DNA from: Polaribacter sp. Hel1_85
Lineage (GTDB): Bacteria > Bacteroidota > Bacteroidia > Flavobacteriales > Flavobacteriaceae
Length of the DNA stretch: 64,000 nucleotides
Direction: 5' to 3'
NCBI RefSeq assembly: GCF_000766795.1
Contig: NZ_JPDS01000002.1
Coordinates: 191,001-255,000 of the forward strand
This document shows, piece by piece, positions 17,532 through 25,969 of the stretch (position 1 is the stretch's first letter; each line of letters begins with the position of its first letter). The notes below the pieces were generated by a model. It saw nothing but the letters and a program-made list of their open reading frames with translations. It was not told the origin of the DNA and made no database searches. The position numbers and the translations under genes were made by a program.

Positions 17532-19115
17532 TTGAAAAAAACATTCTACATTTTATTTTTTATTAATCTTATAAGCATCACTGCTTTTTCTCAAAAAAAA
17601 ATTTCTTGTAAAGTACTCAATGCTTCTACCAAAAAACCTGTTACATATGCTACTGTTATGCTTAAAAAAATAAACAGAGGCACGCATGCAGACCTTAATG
17701 GAAAATTTGAAATCCCAATAAAATATAAAAATACAGGTACAATTAGAATATCTTCTATTGGTTATATAACCAAAGAAGTAAAACTATCTCAACTAAAAAA
17801 CAACGGTGTAAACATTATTAATTTATCAACTGCAAACAACAAGTTAGATGAAGTGATTGTTAAAACATCAAGAAAGAAAAAAAGGAAATTACTAGGCATA
17901 CAAATTGTTAAAAGAGCAATTAAAAACATAATGGATAATTATCCAACAGAACCACATTCCTATATTGGTTATTATAGAGATTACCAGCAACCTGTTGGAG
18001 ATTCTTATCAAAAAAACAGAAAATCTAAAGAAGAAATTAAATACTTAAATGTACATGAAGCAATTATAGAGTCTTTTGATAATGGCTTTGATAGCGACAA
18101 ACTTAAAGATAAAAAAAATCAATCCCTTTTATATAATTACAAAACCAATACTAAATTTATTCAAGATTCCACACTTACAATCCCTTATGATAATAAAAGT
18201 AAAAAATATTCTGAAAGCGTTTATATTACACCCTTAGGAGGAAACGAATTAAATATTTTAAACCTCACAAATACTATTAGAAATTACAATAAAATGTCTT
18301 TTTCATTCAGTAATATTTTTAATAAAGATTTTGCTAGCAATCATAAATTTAAAGTAAAACGAGTTATTTTTTTAGATGCTACACCGTTATATGAAATAAC
18401 TTTTTCTTCTATTCAAGATAAAACAAGTTACGAATATAATGCGTTTGGTAGCATTTACATTTCTAAACAAGATTTTGCTATTCACAAAATTAACTACAAT
18501 CTATTTTATAGAAACAAGAAAAACCATCAATACTCTGTTACTGTAGAATACACACCAAAAAAAGATAAAATGTATTTAAATTATATCACTTTTAATAATT
18601 TCTTTGAAGCTAGTAATGGATATTACTTTAAAATTGATAAAACTTACTTTAATTCCAAATATAAGATTTTTAAAGTCTATTTTAGCAGGCAAGCGGCACT
18701 TGAAAGTATCGATAAAAGAAATTTTAAAATCTATTATAAAAATGAACGATTAAAGGTTACAGACGTTAGCTCTTTTGAAGGAAGCTATCGCATTTTTAAT
18801 GTTTTTATTGATAAAAAATCAATTAACAAAATAGAATTTGAGAAAGAAAAAAACAATCCAAATTACAGTTCTTATTTCACATTCGAAATCACCAAAGTTA
18901 AAGATTTAGATGGTCATGAAATTGATAAAAGAGCGAGTATAAAAATAAACCAATACAGAGAATTTTTTGTTCAGGAAACCTTTGAAAATAAAATATTGCC
19001 TAATCAAAATAAATTTATAGATAAAAATGCTCCATTATCTAAAGCTAAAATAACTACTTTACAATTAGAACATGATTATTGGTTAAACACTCCTTTAAAA
19101 TCTTCTAAAAATTAA
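17532..19115 (+). CDS. CarboxypepD_reg-like domain protein, TTG start
   Basis: The 527-residue protein begins at TTG 17532: an in-frame TAA lies four codons upstream (17520-17522), no ATG precedes the signal peptide, and MKKTFYILFFINLISITAFSQ reads directly from the TTG. Residues about 22-105 form a carboxypeptidase-regulatory-like domain (KPVTYATVMLKK, DLNGKFEIP, SIGYITKEVKL) ending in LDEVIVK, like the N-terminal plug extension of TonB-dependent proteins. The remaining 420 residues are beta-rich, but no TonB barrel signature is clear. Outer-membrane or periplasmic location is inferred. Confidence 0.85.
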   Translation: MKKTFYILFFINLISITAFSQKKISCKVLNASTKKPVTYATVMLKKINRGTHADLNGKFEIPIKYKNTGTIRISSIGYITKEVKLSQLKNNGVNIINLSTANNKLDEVIVKTSRKKKRKLLGIQIVKRAIKNIMDNYPTEPHSYIGYYRDYQQPVGDSYQKNRKSKEEIKYLNVHEAIIESFDNGFDSDKLKDKKNQSLLYNYKTNTKFIQDSTLTIPYDNKSKKYSESVYITPLGGNELNILNLTNTIRNYNKMSFSFSNIFNKDFASNHKFKVKRVIFLDATPLYEITFSSIQDKTSYEYNAFGSIYISKQDFAIHKINYNLFYRNKKNHQYSVTVEYTPKKDKMYLNYITFNNFFEASNGYYFKIDKTYFNSKYKIFKVYFSRQAALESIDKRNFKIYYKNERLKVTDVSSFEGSYRIFNVFIDKKSINKIEFEKEKNNPNYSSYFTFEITKVKDLDGHEIDKRASIKINQYREFFVQETFENKILPNQNKFIDKNAPLSKAKITTLQLEHDYWLNTPLKSSKN

Positions 19116-19155
19116 TTAAATCTGTTTTTTCTAATAAATGAGTTAAAATGAATTC

Positions 19156-19163
19156 TATATTTG
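19156..19163 (+). promoter_or_regulatory. -7 box (TATATTTG) for the dus gene
   Basis: TATATTTG, an exact TAnnTTTG match, lies 17 bases before the dus ATG, giving a short leader. Confidence 0.55.
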
Positions 19164-19179
19164 CAGCTCAATACTATTT

Positions 19180-20133
19180 ATGAGTCACACTCTTTTATCA
19201 TCACCTTTACAAGGATTTACAGATTATAAATTCAGAAATGCATTCAATCATTTTTTTGGTGGAATCGATACTTTTTATGCTCCATATATTCGTTTAAATG
19301 GTAAAATGGTGATTAAAAATTCTTATCAAAGAGATCTTTTAATAGAAAATAATACTGAATTAGAAGTAATTCCTCAAATTATTACGAATGATGTTGATGA
19401 ATTTTTATTCGTTTCTAAATACGTAAAAGAATTAGGTTATAAAGAACTGAATTGGAATTTAGGTTGCCCTTATCCTATGGTTACAAAAAGAGGAATGGGT
19501 TCTGGATTAATTAGTGATGCTCAAAAAATTGATAATATTCTTCATAAAGTTCATAATGAATCTGATATTTTAGTTTCTATGAAAATGAGAATGGGGTATG
19601 AAAATCCTGAAGAAATCTTGGACACTTTACCTATTCTAGATAAATACCCTCTTAAAAATATTGCAATTCATGCAAGAATTGGAAAACAATTATATAAAGG
19701 AGGAACCAATTTAGATGCATTTCAAAAATGTTTAGATAACAGCAAACATAAAATGTATTACAATGGCGATATTACTTCTGTAGCAACATTTAAGAAGTTA
19801 CAAGAACGTTTTACAACCATAGATCATTGGATGATTGGTAGAGGCTTAATTGCAGATCCTTTTTTTCCAAGTATGATTAAGAATGAAACAACTGAATATC
19901 CAAAAAATAGATTTGATATTTTTAGTGAGTTCCACGATCGAATCTTCGAAGAATATGACGCTGCTCTTTCTGGGCCAACTCCTATTAAAATGAAAATGCT
20001 TGGTTTTTGGGAATACTTTGCTCAAAGCTTTGCAAATCCACAGAAAACTTACAAAAAGATTAAAAAAGCAAGTAATGCTAAAAATTATGCCATTGCAGTT
20101 AGAGAAATTATTAAAGAAGCAAAAAATGGTTAG
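19180..20133 (+). CDS. tRNA-dihydrouridine synthase
   Basis: This 317-residue flavin enzyme reduces uridine to dihydrouridine in tRNA using NADPH. The TIM-barrel motifs are visible: SSPLQGFTDYKFRN at the N-terminus, catalytic Cys96 in NWNLGCPYPMVTKRGMGSGL, SMKMRMGYENPEE, IAIHARIGKQLYKG and MIGRGLIADPFF. The shape fits the DusC-like branch. It starts close behind a -7 box and ends one base before the convergent EEP gene, with no terminator between them. Confidence 0.93.
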   Translation: MSHTLLSSPLQGFTDYKFRNAFNHFFGGIDTFYAPYIRLNGKMVIKNSYQRDLLIENNTELEVIPQIITNDVDEFLFVSKYVKELGYKELNWNLGCPYPMVTKRGMGSGLISDAQKIDNILHKVHNESDILVSMKMRMGYENPEEILDTLPILDKYPLKNIAIHARIGKQLYKGGTNLDAFQKCLDNSKHKMYYNGDITSVATFKKLQERFTTIDHWMIGRGLIADPFFPSMIKNETTEYPKNRFDIFSEFHDRIFEEYDAALSGPTPIKMKMLGFWEYFAQSFANPQKTYKKIKKASNAKNYAIAVREIIKEAKNG

Positions 20134-20134
20134 T

Positions 20135-21112
20135 TTACTTTAGCTTAAACCTCATTTCTACTGGTAGATGATCTGAAGCTTCACCAAACTTTGTCAATAC
20201 TTTTCCTGAAATATATTCTATAGAATTACTGGTGTAAAAAATGTAATCTATTCGTTTATACGGATTTTTAGAATCAAATGTATTTGCAATATTTTCTTCT
20301 TTAAAAGCTGCATTACCAACATTTTCCATTAAAAACATTTTTTGAATAATTGCATCTTTGTCCCTTGCCTTTGAATTAAAATCGCCCAATAAAATTGTAG
20401 GATACATATCTTTGTATTTATTAAAAATAGCTACAACTTCTTTAAATTGATTTACTCTTGTTGGCTTATCAAAAGCTTCTAAATGTACATTTATCAACAC
20501 AACTTCTCGTTCATTTAAAACTACTTTTACAATTTGCGCTAATCGTTCTATATATAATGCGTCTCTATAAAAAGGAGCATCTGGCACTCTTTCTAAAACT
20601 ATTCTTTCATGATTTTTTAAAGGGTATTTACTAATTATTGATTGTCCTGAAACAACTTTTCCAAAATGCATTGTTGGTGGCCAATAAGGAAAAGGGACAT
20701 AAGTTTCATCCCAGTTTACAGCTTTTGCTACATAATTAAAACCCAATTTTGCTATTTCATTTTGCTGATTCACATTAAAAGAACGAGAAGCCTTATAATC
20801 TATTTCTTGAAATGCAATAATATCTGGGTTTACAGTTTTTGTTTCTGCTAAAACTTTCTGTAAATTGGTATCAAATAGTTCTTTTGGCTTTGCTATTGGA
20901 AGATTATTTGTCATCCCACTTAAATAACCAATATTATAGGTTACAATACTAAAAATTGAATCATTATCAATTGTATTTTTATAATTATTAGTAATCAATT
21001 TTGAATATTCATTATCTTCTAAAGTTGAAGAAGAAGCCCAAAAAAAGAAAATTACTGCTGCAATTATCAACAATATGAAAAAATTAAAAACACCTTTTAA
21101 GATTCTTTTCAT
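20135..21112 (-). CDS. Endonuclease/exonuclease/phosphatase family protein
   Basis: The 325-residue protein begins with a membrane anchor or signal (FFILLIIAAVIFFFWASSST). EEP-fold motifs follow in order: VTYNIGYLSG, FQEIDY, LINVHLEAFD, LLGDFNSKARD, KRIDYIFYT and SDHLPVEMRF, giving the metal- and phosphate-binding residues of the DNase I/exonuclease III superfamily. The substrate is unknown; a periplasmic nuclease, phosphodiesterase or phospholipase-like role are all possible. Its ATG overlaps the mscS stop by four bases (ATGA), so the two are translationally coupled. Confidence 0.88.
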   Translation of the reverse strand: MKRILKGVFNFFILLIIAAVIFFFWASSSTLEDNEYSKLITNNYKNTIDNDSIFSIVTYNIGYLSGMTNNLPIAKPKELFDTNLQKVLAETKTVNPDIIAFQEIDYKASRSFNVNQQNEIAKLGFNYVAKAVNWDETYVPFPYWPPTMHFGKVVSGQSIISKYPLKNHERIVLERVPDAPFYRDALYIERLAQIVKVVLNEREVVLINVHLEAFDKPTRVNQFKEVVAIFNKYKDMYPTILLGDFNSKARDKDAIIQKMFLMENVGNAAFKEENIANTFDSKNPYKRIDYIFYTSNSIEYISGKVLTKFGEASDHLPVEMRFKLK

Positions 21113-22737
21113 TCTTTGTCTTTTAGATTTTCATTATTAAAATCATTTAAAATCTTTGTTATAACAGCATCAGTTCTTTCTTTACTAATGTCATATTTTA
21201 AATCTAAGCCTTTCTTTTCTGGGAACTGCTCAATAGTAACTGTTGTTGATGGAAAAGCAAAATCTACACCTAATTCTTTCGCTAGTTTTACAATAGCCAT
21301 GTGTAATCTATGTTTAGAAGATTGCTCAATGCCCCAAGCTAAACTTTTAAAATATACATTTACCATAATTAATAAAGCAGAATCTCCAAAACCTGTAAAC
21401 TCCACATTATATGAATCAGAACGTGTTTCTGGATGTGCAATAATAATCTCTCTTAATCCTTTTACAAAAGCTTCAATCAATTCTGGAGGTGTGTCATAAC
21501 GTAAACCTAAGTTTGTATTATATCTTCTAAACAAACGTAAACCCTTGTTATTAATAACCAATTCTGATAGTTTACTATTTGGTATTTGATATACTGATGT
21601 ATCAGCAGCTCTTACTTGCGTTGACCTAAAACCTACTTTTTCTACTGTACCAACAACTTCTCCTGCTTCTATCCAATCTTCTATATGAAATGGTTTATCT
21701 AGAAAAATCATGATGGTTCCTATCAAGTTTTTCACAGTATCTTGAGAAGCTAAAGCAAATGCCAAACCTCCAATTGTTGCTCCTGCCAATAATGTTGTTG
21801 TATTAACACCAAAAAGAGTTAGCAATTTAAAAAGACCTATAACAATAACTAAACCTGTAAAAAAACTGTGTAAAATTGGTACTAATTGATCATCTAATCT
21901 ACCGTGAGTTCTTTCTGTAAACTCTGCATAAATTCGCATTACAACTTGCACCAACTTTAAGAAAACATAAATCCAAAAAACTGTTTCTGCTATATTTAAT
22001 ATTAAAAACACCCAAGTATTTACATTTATACCAAATTGCAATGATGGAAATATTTTATCTGCAAAAGCAACACTCACTAATAAGCTTATTGGATGTGCTA
22101 ATTTTTTTAGTACTTTATTTACTTCTAAGTTGGTGTTTTTTGTAATTTGATGTTGAATTCTTCTTAAAATAAAAAAGGCTATTCTTTTTACAATTAAAAA
22201 AATAAGATACCCAAAAACAACCAATAATAACAATCCTACAAATTGCCACAATTCTAAACCAAATACTTTTTTTCGTCCAGAAGCAGGAATTAAATCTTGT
22301 AATTTTTGAATGTACCAAGGAAAAACCTCTTTATATAAACTATCAATTTTAGTAACAGTTTCGGTTGAATAATACCATTTATCTCCAACTTTTTCTACAT
22401 AAATCTCAGGCATTCTTTGAGGAAACAACACATATTTAAAATATGAAGAATAGCCAACTGTATCTTTAAAATTAGGGTTTGTAGGAATTTTATTCATATC
22501 TACATACAAACCTTTACCGTCTAAAACTTGTTTTATTTTAATCGCTTTTTTAATCGCTTTTTCTTCAGAAAGACCTAAAATAGTTTTTGCGGCTTTTTTT
22601 GGCTCATAAGATTCTGATTGCAAGAAATATAAATGTGTATACACTGCAGCATGAGGATTACTCATGTCTACACGAATACTATCTTGAGCAATAGTAAACA
22701 TTGGTAACAATAGCACTAACCACAAAAATCTTTTCAT
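21109..22737 (-). CDS. MscS-type mechanosensitive channel
   Basis: The 542-residue protein has a signal peptide (MKRFLWLVLLLPMFTIAQ), a periplasmic domain (about 20-155), several membrane segments (about 163-330) and the MscS pore and beta domain: TLLAGATIGGLAFALASQDTVKNLIGTI as the Gly/Ala pore helix, then FHIEDWIEAGEVVGTVEKVGFRSTQVR. The family releases solutes under hypo-osmotic stress. The N-terminal periplasmic extension is larger than in E. coli MscS. A minus-strand -7 box at 22771-22778 lies upstream. The EEP gene is coupled downstream. Confidence 0.93.
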   Translation of the reverse strand: MKRFLWLVLLLPMFTIAQDSIRVDMSNPHAAVYTHLYFLQSESYEPKKAAKTILGLSEEKAIKKAIKIKQVLDGKGLYVDMNKIPTNPNFKDTVGYSSYFKYVLFPQRMPEIYVEKVGDKWYYSTETVTKIDSLYKEVFPWYIQKLQDLIPASGRKKVFGLELWQFVGLLLLVVFGYLIFLIVKRIAFFILRRIQHQITKNTNLEVNKVLKKLAHPISLLVSVAFADKIFPSLQFGINVNTWVFLILNIAETVFWIYVFLKLVQVVMRIYAEFTERTHGRLDDQLVPILHSFFTGLVIVIGLFKLLTLFGVNTTTLLAGATIGGLAFALASQDTVKNLIGTIMIFLDKPFHIEDWIEAGEVVGTVEKVGFRSTQVRAADTSVYQIPNSKLSELVINNKGLRLFRRYNTNLGLRYDTPPELIEAFVKGLREIIIAHPETRSDSYNVEFTGFGDSALLIMVNVYFKSLAWGIEQSSKHRLHMAIVKLAKELGVDFAFPSTTVTIEQFPEKKGLDLKYDISKERTDAVITKILNDFNNENLKDKE

Positions 22738-22770
22738 CTTTACTTTGTTAAAATCATGTTAAACAAAAAA

Positions 22771-22778
22771 CAAATTTA
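22771..22778 (-). promoter_or_regulatory. -7 box (TAAATTTG) for mscS
   Basis: Minus-strand TAAATTTG lies 34 bases upstream of the mscS ATG. It overlaps the -35-like TTTAAACC element of the divergent Spy-like gene, so the two promoters would compete. Confidence 0.5.
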
Positions 22779-22812
22779 AACCTTTTCATTTTTTCAGTGT
22801 CAAAGAAGTGTA
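22775..22812 (+). promoter_or_regulatory. ECF-sigma-like promoter of Spy-like gene A
   Basis: TTTAAACC and GTCAAAGAAGT are separated by 16 bases (between CC and GTC). The same pair with the same spacing precedes the downstream paralog. An AAC-type -35 plus a GTC-type -10 is the general layout of ECF sigma promoters; no TAnnTTTG box is seen in this position. Confidence 0.5.
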
Positions 22813-22837
22813 ATTAAAATAATAAACAAAAAAAATA

Positions 22838-23239
22838 ATGAAGAATATATTAACAATATTAGTTTTAGTGTTCACTTTTACATTCACTGCACAAGCTCAA
22901 AAAAAGAAAGGAAAACCTTCTGTTGAAAAGATCCTTAAAAAAATGACTAAAGACTTAAATTTAACTGAAACTCAGCAAAGTAAAATTAAACCTTTATTGG
23001 CAGAACAATTTGCAGATAGAAAGGCAATGGGTGAGAAAAGAAAAGCCGCCAAAGAATCTGGGCAAAAACCTTCTAAAGAAGAGCGCAAGCAATTGAGAAA
23101 AGATAGATTGGCTAAAGAGACTGATATGAATACAAAAATGGCAGCTATTTTAGATGCAGATCAATTGGTAAAATTTGAAACCATGGCTAAAGAAAGAAAA
23201 GAAAAAGCTAAAAATCGAATTAAAAAGAAAAAACAATAA
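22838..23239 (+). CDS. Spy/CpxP-like periplasmic protein, copy A
   Basis: The 133-residue product has a signal peptide (MKNILTILVLVFTFTFTAQAQ) and a basic, helix-rich body: KILKKMTKDLNLTETQQSKIKPLL, then EKRKAAKESGQKPSKEERKQLR and AAILDADQLVKFETMAKER. The pattern 'LNLTETQQSKI ... ILDADQLVKFE' is that of Spy/CpxP-like (LTXXQ) periplasmic chaperone or stress proteins. It is the first half of a tandem duplication with 23428-23904 and has its own ECF-like promoter and terminator, which suggests envelope-stress control (inference). Confidence 0.8.
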   Translation: MKNILTILVLVFTFTFTAQAQKKKGKPSVEKILKKMTKDLNLTETQQSKIKPLLAEQFADRKAMGEKRKAAKESGQKPSKEERKQLRKDRLAKETDMNTKMAAILDADQLVKFETMAKERKEKAKNRIKKKKQ

Positions 23240-23280
23240 AATATTGTAATAACTAGTTTTGGGTTGATTAGTTTATCAGA

Positions 23281-23313
23281 AAACTCGGTTTCTTTATTGA
23301 AACCGAGTTTTTG
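23281..23313 (+). terminator. Terminator of Spy-like gene A
   Basis: AAACTCGGTTTC and GAAACCGAGTTT form a perfect 12-bp stem with a TTTATT loop and trailing T. Its counterpart after gene B has the same layout with compensatory stem changes. Confidence 0.92.
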
Positions 23314-23371
23314 TTTTTTGCTTCATTTATAATTTGTTAAATACTTGTTAAACAAATTATTAAATTAAACC

Positions 23372-23401
23372 TTTTTAGTTTTTACAAGTCAAAGAAGTAT
23401 A
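23372..23401 (+). promoter_or_regulatory. ECF-sigma-like promoter of Spy-like gene B
   Basis: Contains TTAAACCTTTTTAG, then GTCAAAGAAGT 16 bases after the CC, matching the promoter of gene A almost base for base. Farther upstream both share TTGTTAAACAAA. Confidence 0.5.
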
Positions 23402-23427
23402 AACAATAACATAAAAAACATATAGAT

Positions 23428-23904
23428 ATGAAAAAATTAGTAAGCATTTTAGTATTAGTATTTGCTGTGACATTTACTACACAAGCACAAAAGAAAAGAG
23501 GAGAAAGAGATTCTAAATTAACTGCAGAACAACACACCACTTTGGTCGTTAAAAAAATGACGTTGGCTTTAGATTTATCTGATAAACAACAGAAACAAAT
23601 TAAGCCCCTAATAATGGCAAAAATGGCAGAAAGGAAAGCTTCTATGGAAAAAAGAAAAGCTGCCAGAGCAGACAAAAAAAGACCTACTGCAGATGAAATG
23701 TATGCAATGCAAACGAAACGTTTAGACAGTCAGATTTTGATGAAAAAGAGAATGAAAGATATTTTAAACAAAGAGCAATTTGCGAAGTTTGAAAAAATGC
23801 AAAAAGGTAAAAAGAGAATGGCTATGAAAAAAATGAAAGGGAAAAAAGGAGCAAAAAATAATAAAGGAAAAAAAAGAGGTAATAATTCTCAACAAGGAAA
23901 GTAA
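23428..23904 (+). CDS. Spy/CpxP-like periplasmic protein, copy B
   Basis: This 158-residue paralog of the preceding gene has a near-identical signal peptide (MKKLVSILVLVFAVTFTTQAQ), the LTXXQ-like segment LALDLSDKQQKQIKPLI, EKRKAARADKKRPTADEMYAM, and DILNKEQFAKFEKMQKG. It adds an N-terminal spacer and a strongly basic low-complexity tail (Lys, Gly, Met, Asn). The shared upstream and downstream DNA shows that the whole transcription unit was duplicated. A periplasmic location is expected; the function of the basic tail is unknown. Confidence 0.8.
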   Translation: MKKLVSILVLVFAVTFTTQAQKKRGERDSKLTAEQHTTLVVKKMTLALDLSDKQQKQIKPLIMAKMAERKASMEKRKAARADKKRPTADEMYAMQTKRLDSQILMKKRMKDILNKEQFAKFEKMQKGKKRMAMKKMKGKKGAKNNKGKKRGNNSQQGK

Positions 23905-23930
23905 ACTAGTTTTGGTTGATTAGTTAGTTA

Positions 23931-23966
23931 AAAAACCCGATTTCTTAATTGAAATCGGGTTTTTGT
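23931..23966 (+). terminator. Terminator of Spy-like gene B
   Basis: AAACCCGATTTC and GAAATCGGGTTT form a perfect 12-bp stem with a TTAATT loop and T-run. Confidence 0.92.
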
Positions 23967-23985
23967 TTTTTAGTTAGAATTTTGC

Positions 23986-24061
23986 GTTAGGGATTGAAAC
24001 GGCATCCTTTTTTGAGAAACGAAAAAAAGATATAGTGAAAAGCCCGTAAAAACGCCCTAAC
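23986..24061 (+). repeat. Flavobacterial interspersed structured element, copy a
   Basis: Outer arms GTTAGGG and CCCTAAC pair. Inside lie the conserved 5' strand GATTGAAACGGCATCC and 3' strand GATATAGTGAAAAGCCC. The apical stem is ATCCTTTTTT against AAAAAAAGAT with one mismatch. It ends one base before the stop codon of the carbonic anhydrase gene. Three further copies lie at 32478, 40084 and 51584. Confidence 0.75.
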
Positions 24062-24062
24062 A

Positions 24063-24578
24063 TTACTCTTTAAACCAACTTGAATATTTTAAATAATTGT
24101 TGGCAATTCTATCTATTTCTCCAGAAATTAATTCCTGAGAAATATCTTTCACTTTTTTAGCAGGAACTCCTGCATAAATACTGCCACTTTCTACTCTTGT
24201 ATTCTTGGTAACTACTGCTCCTGCTGCAATAATTGAATTAGATTCTACCACACAATCATCCATAATAATTGCTCCCATACCAACCAAAACATTATCGTGA
24301 ATTGTACAACCATGTACAATTGCATTGTGCCCAATTGAAACGTTATTACCTATTGTTGTAGGCGATTTTTGATAGGTTGCATGTATAACTGCGCCATCTT
24401 GAATGTTGACTTTATTACCAATTTTTATGAAATGTACATCTCCTCTAAGTACTGCATTAAACCAAATGCTGCATTCTTTACCAAGTGAAACTTCGCCAAC
24501 AATAGTGGCATTTTCTGCTACATAACAATCTTCTGGTATTTGTGGGTGTTTTCCTTGAACGGGTTTTATTACTGCCAT
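24063..24578 (-). CDS. Gamma carbonic anhydrase family protein
   Basis: The 171-residue product is a left-handed beta-helix of hexapeptide repeats (ATIVGEVSLGKECSIWF, NVSIGHNAIVHGCTI). The three zinc-ligand positions fit H66, H84 and H89, and the catalytic-site segment RGDVHFIKIGNKVNIQDG is intact. Members reversibly hydrate CO2 or act as uncharacterised acyltransferase-like homologs (YrdA/PaaY type), so activity is likely but not certain. It has no signal peptide. The gene is alone on its strand, with a structured repeat element directly at its 3' end. Confidence 0.9.
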   Translation of the reverse strand: MAVIKPVQGKHPQIPEDCYVAENATIVGEVSLGKECSIWFNAVLRGDVHFIKIGNKVNIQDGAVIHATYQKSPTTIGNNVSIGHNAIVHGCTIHDNVLVGMGAIIMDDCVVESNSIIAAGAVVTKNTRVESGSIYAGVPAKKVKDISQELISGEIDRIANNYLKYSSWFKE

Positions 24579-24721
24579 TTTTTAAGTTCTAAATTGAAGC
24601 ATAAATTTACTTAAAATATGACAATAAATTTCCTTTTTTAGAAGCGGAAACTAAAATTTATTTTTTGTTTAATTTCTTAAAAAAAATGTATTCTAAATGA
24701 AAAAATATACTTTTGAAGCTA

Positions 24722-25675
24722 TTATTCATCGTAAGAAACAGTGCTTTGTCTTTCTCTATTTACATGTAATTTGGTTACATCTGGTCTAGAATAATGACCT
24801 ACAACATCAAAATTTTGTCGTTCTTCTAAAACCCTATTAAAGTCTAAGGTTTCTATAATTAATCCTTCTTTATGCAAAACAGGTTCAACAAGCCATTCTC
24901 CATTTGGAGAAGCAATACAAGAACCTCCATTTGCTAAAACATCAGGAGCGTTTGCTACTATTTTATCTACATGAGGAACATCATCATTAAAATCTGACTT
25001 TGCCATTAAACTAGAAACTGAAATTACATAAGAACGAGATTCTCTTGCAATAAATCGTGTAATATCTTTTGTGTTATGATCGCTCCCAGGCCAAACTGCA
25101 ATGTGTAAATTTTCTCCTAAACCATATAAAGCTGTTCTTGGTAAAGGCATCCAATTTTCCCAACAATTTAAGCCACCAACAGTAAATTCTTTTAATGGAT
25201 GTACTTGCAAACCATTTCCATCTCCAGGAGCCCAAGTTAAACGTTCATCATACGTTGGTTGTAATTTTCTGTGAACTGATTTTATTTCTCCAACTTGATT
25301 TATATACACTAAAGATGCATAAATACTATGTCCTCCTCTATTTTGTGCACGTTCCATAATTCCTAAATAAATAGCAATATTGTGTTCTTTTGCTAATTTA
25401 CAAACGGAATCTAATTCGCCTTTTTCTATTGTAATCGAATTACGAACATAATGTGCATGAAGTTCTTTCTGAATTTTAGAATCCCACTCTGCTCCATTTG
25501 TTAAAGCAATCCAGAATGGATAACCTGGTAATAATGCTTCACCAAAAACAATGAGTTCGCAATTTTCTTTTGCAGCATCTACAATTGATTTCTCAATTTT
25601 TTTGAGTGTTTTTTCTTTGTTTAACCAAACTGGAGAAATTTGTGCTAATGCTACTTTTAGAATGTTGTTTTTCAT
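24722..25675 (-). CDS. Carbon-nitrogen hydrolase (nitrilase-like)
   Basis: The 317-residue enzyme carries the nitrilase catalytic triad E46 (FGEALLPGYPFW), K137 (HRKLQPTYDERLTW) and C171 (GLNCWENWMPLPR). The CWENWMPL context resembles true nitrilases and cyanide/aliphatic nitrile hydrolases rather than amidases. It would convert a nitrile to an acid plus ammonia; the substrate is unknown. It starts nine bases after a 93-residue unknown gene, which follows a DUF2797 gene by three bases, so the three probably form one transcript. Confidence 0.9.
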   Translation of the reverse strand: MKNNILKVALAQISPVWLNKEKTLKKIEKSIVDAAKENCELIVFGEALLPGYPFWIALTNGAEWDSKIQKELHAHYVRNSITIEKGELDSVCKLAKEHNIAIYLGIMERAQNRGGHSIYASLVYINQVGEIKSVHRKLQPTYDERLTWAPGDGNGLQVHPLKEFTVGGLNCWENWMPLPRTALYGLGENLHIAVWPGSDHNTKDITRFIARESRSYVISVSSLMAKSDFNDDVPHVDKIVANAPDVLANGGSCIASPNGEWLVEPVLHKEGLIIETLDFNRVLEERQNFDVVGHYSRPDVTKLHVNRERQSTVSYDE

Positions 25676-25684
25676 ATTGTCTTT

Positions 25685-25966
25685 TTAATAATCTTCAGCT
25701 TTTCTCATATAAACTTCAATATTTATTCCTTCAACAATTTTTTCAATATCTATTATAGGCAATTGAAACCAATATTCTTTTTTATTTTCATCAAAATAGC
25801 TAAAAGTAAATTCGTTTTCTGTTGCGTCAAATCCACCACAATAATTTGAAGTTTGAAATTGGTCACTAATTTCAATTAAACTCCAATTTTCTAAATCAAG
25901 ATTTAAAGATTTAATTTCCTGAAAAACAGAAAATAATTCAGAGTCAATATTATGTTTAATTTCCAT
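25685..25966 (-). CDS. Unknown protein, 93 aa
   Basis: A small acidic, aromatic-rich protein (MEIKHNIDSELFSVFQEIKS at the start, FDATENEFTFSYFDENKKEY in the middle, AEDY at the end). No signal peptide, membrane segment or known motif is visible. It lies between the DUF2797 and nitrilase genes with gaps of three and nine bases, which supports it being real and co-expressed. I do not recognise the family. Confidence 0.7.
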   Translation of the reverse strand: MEIKHNIDSELFSVFQEIKSLNLDLENWSLIEISDQFQTSNYCGGFDATENEFTFSYFDENKKEYWFQLPIIDIEKIVEGINIEVYMRKAEDY

Positions 25967-25969
25967 CTT

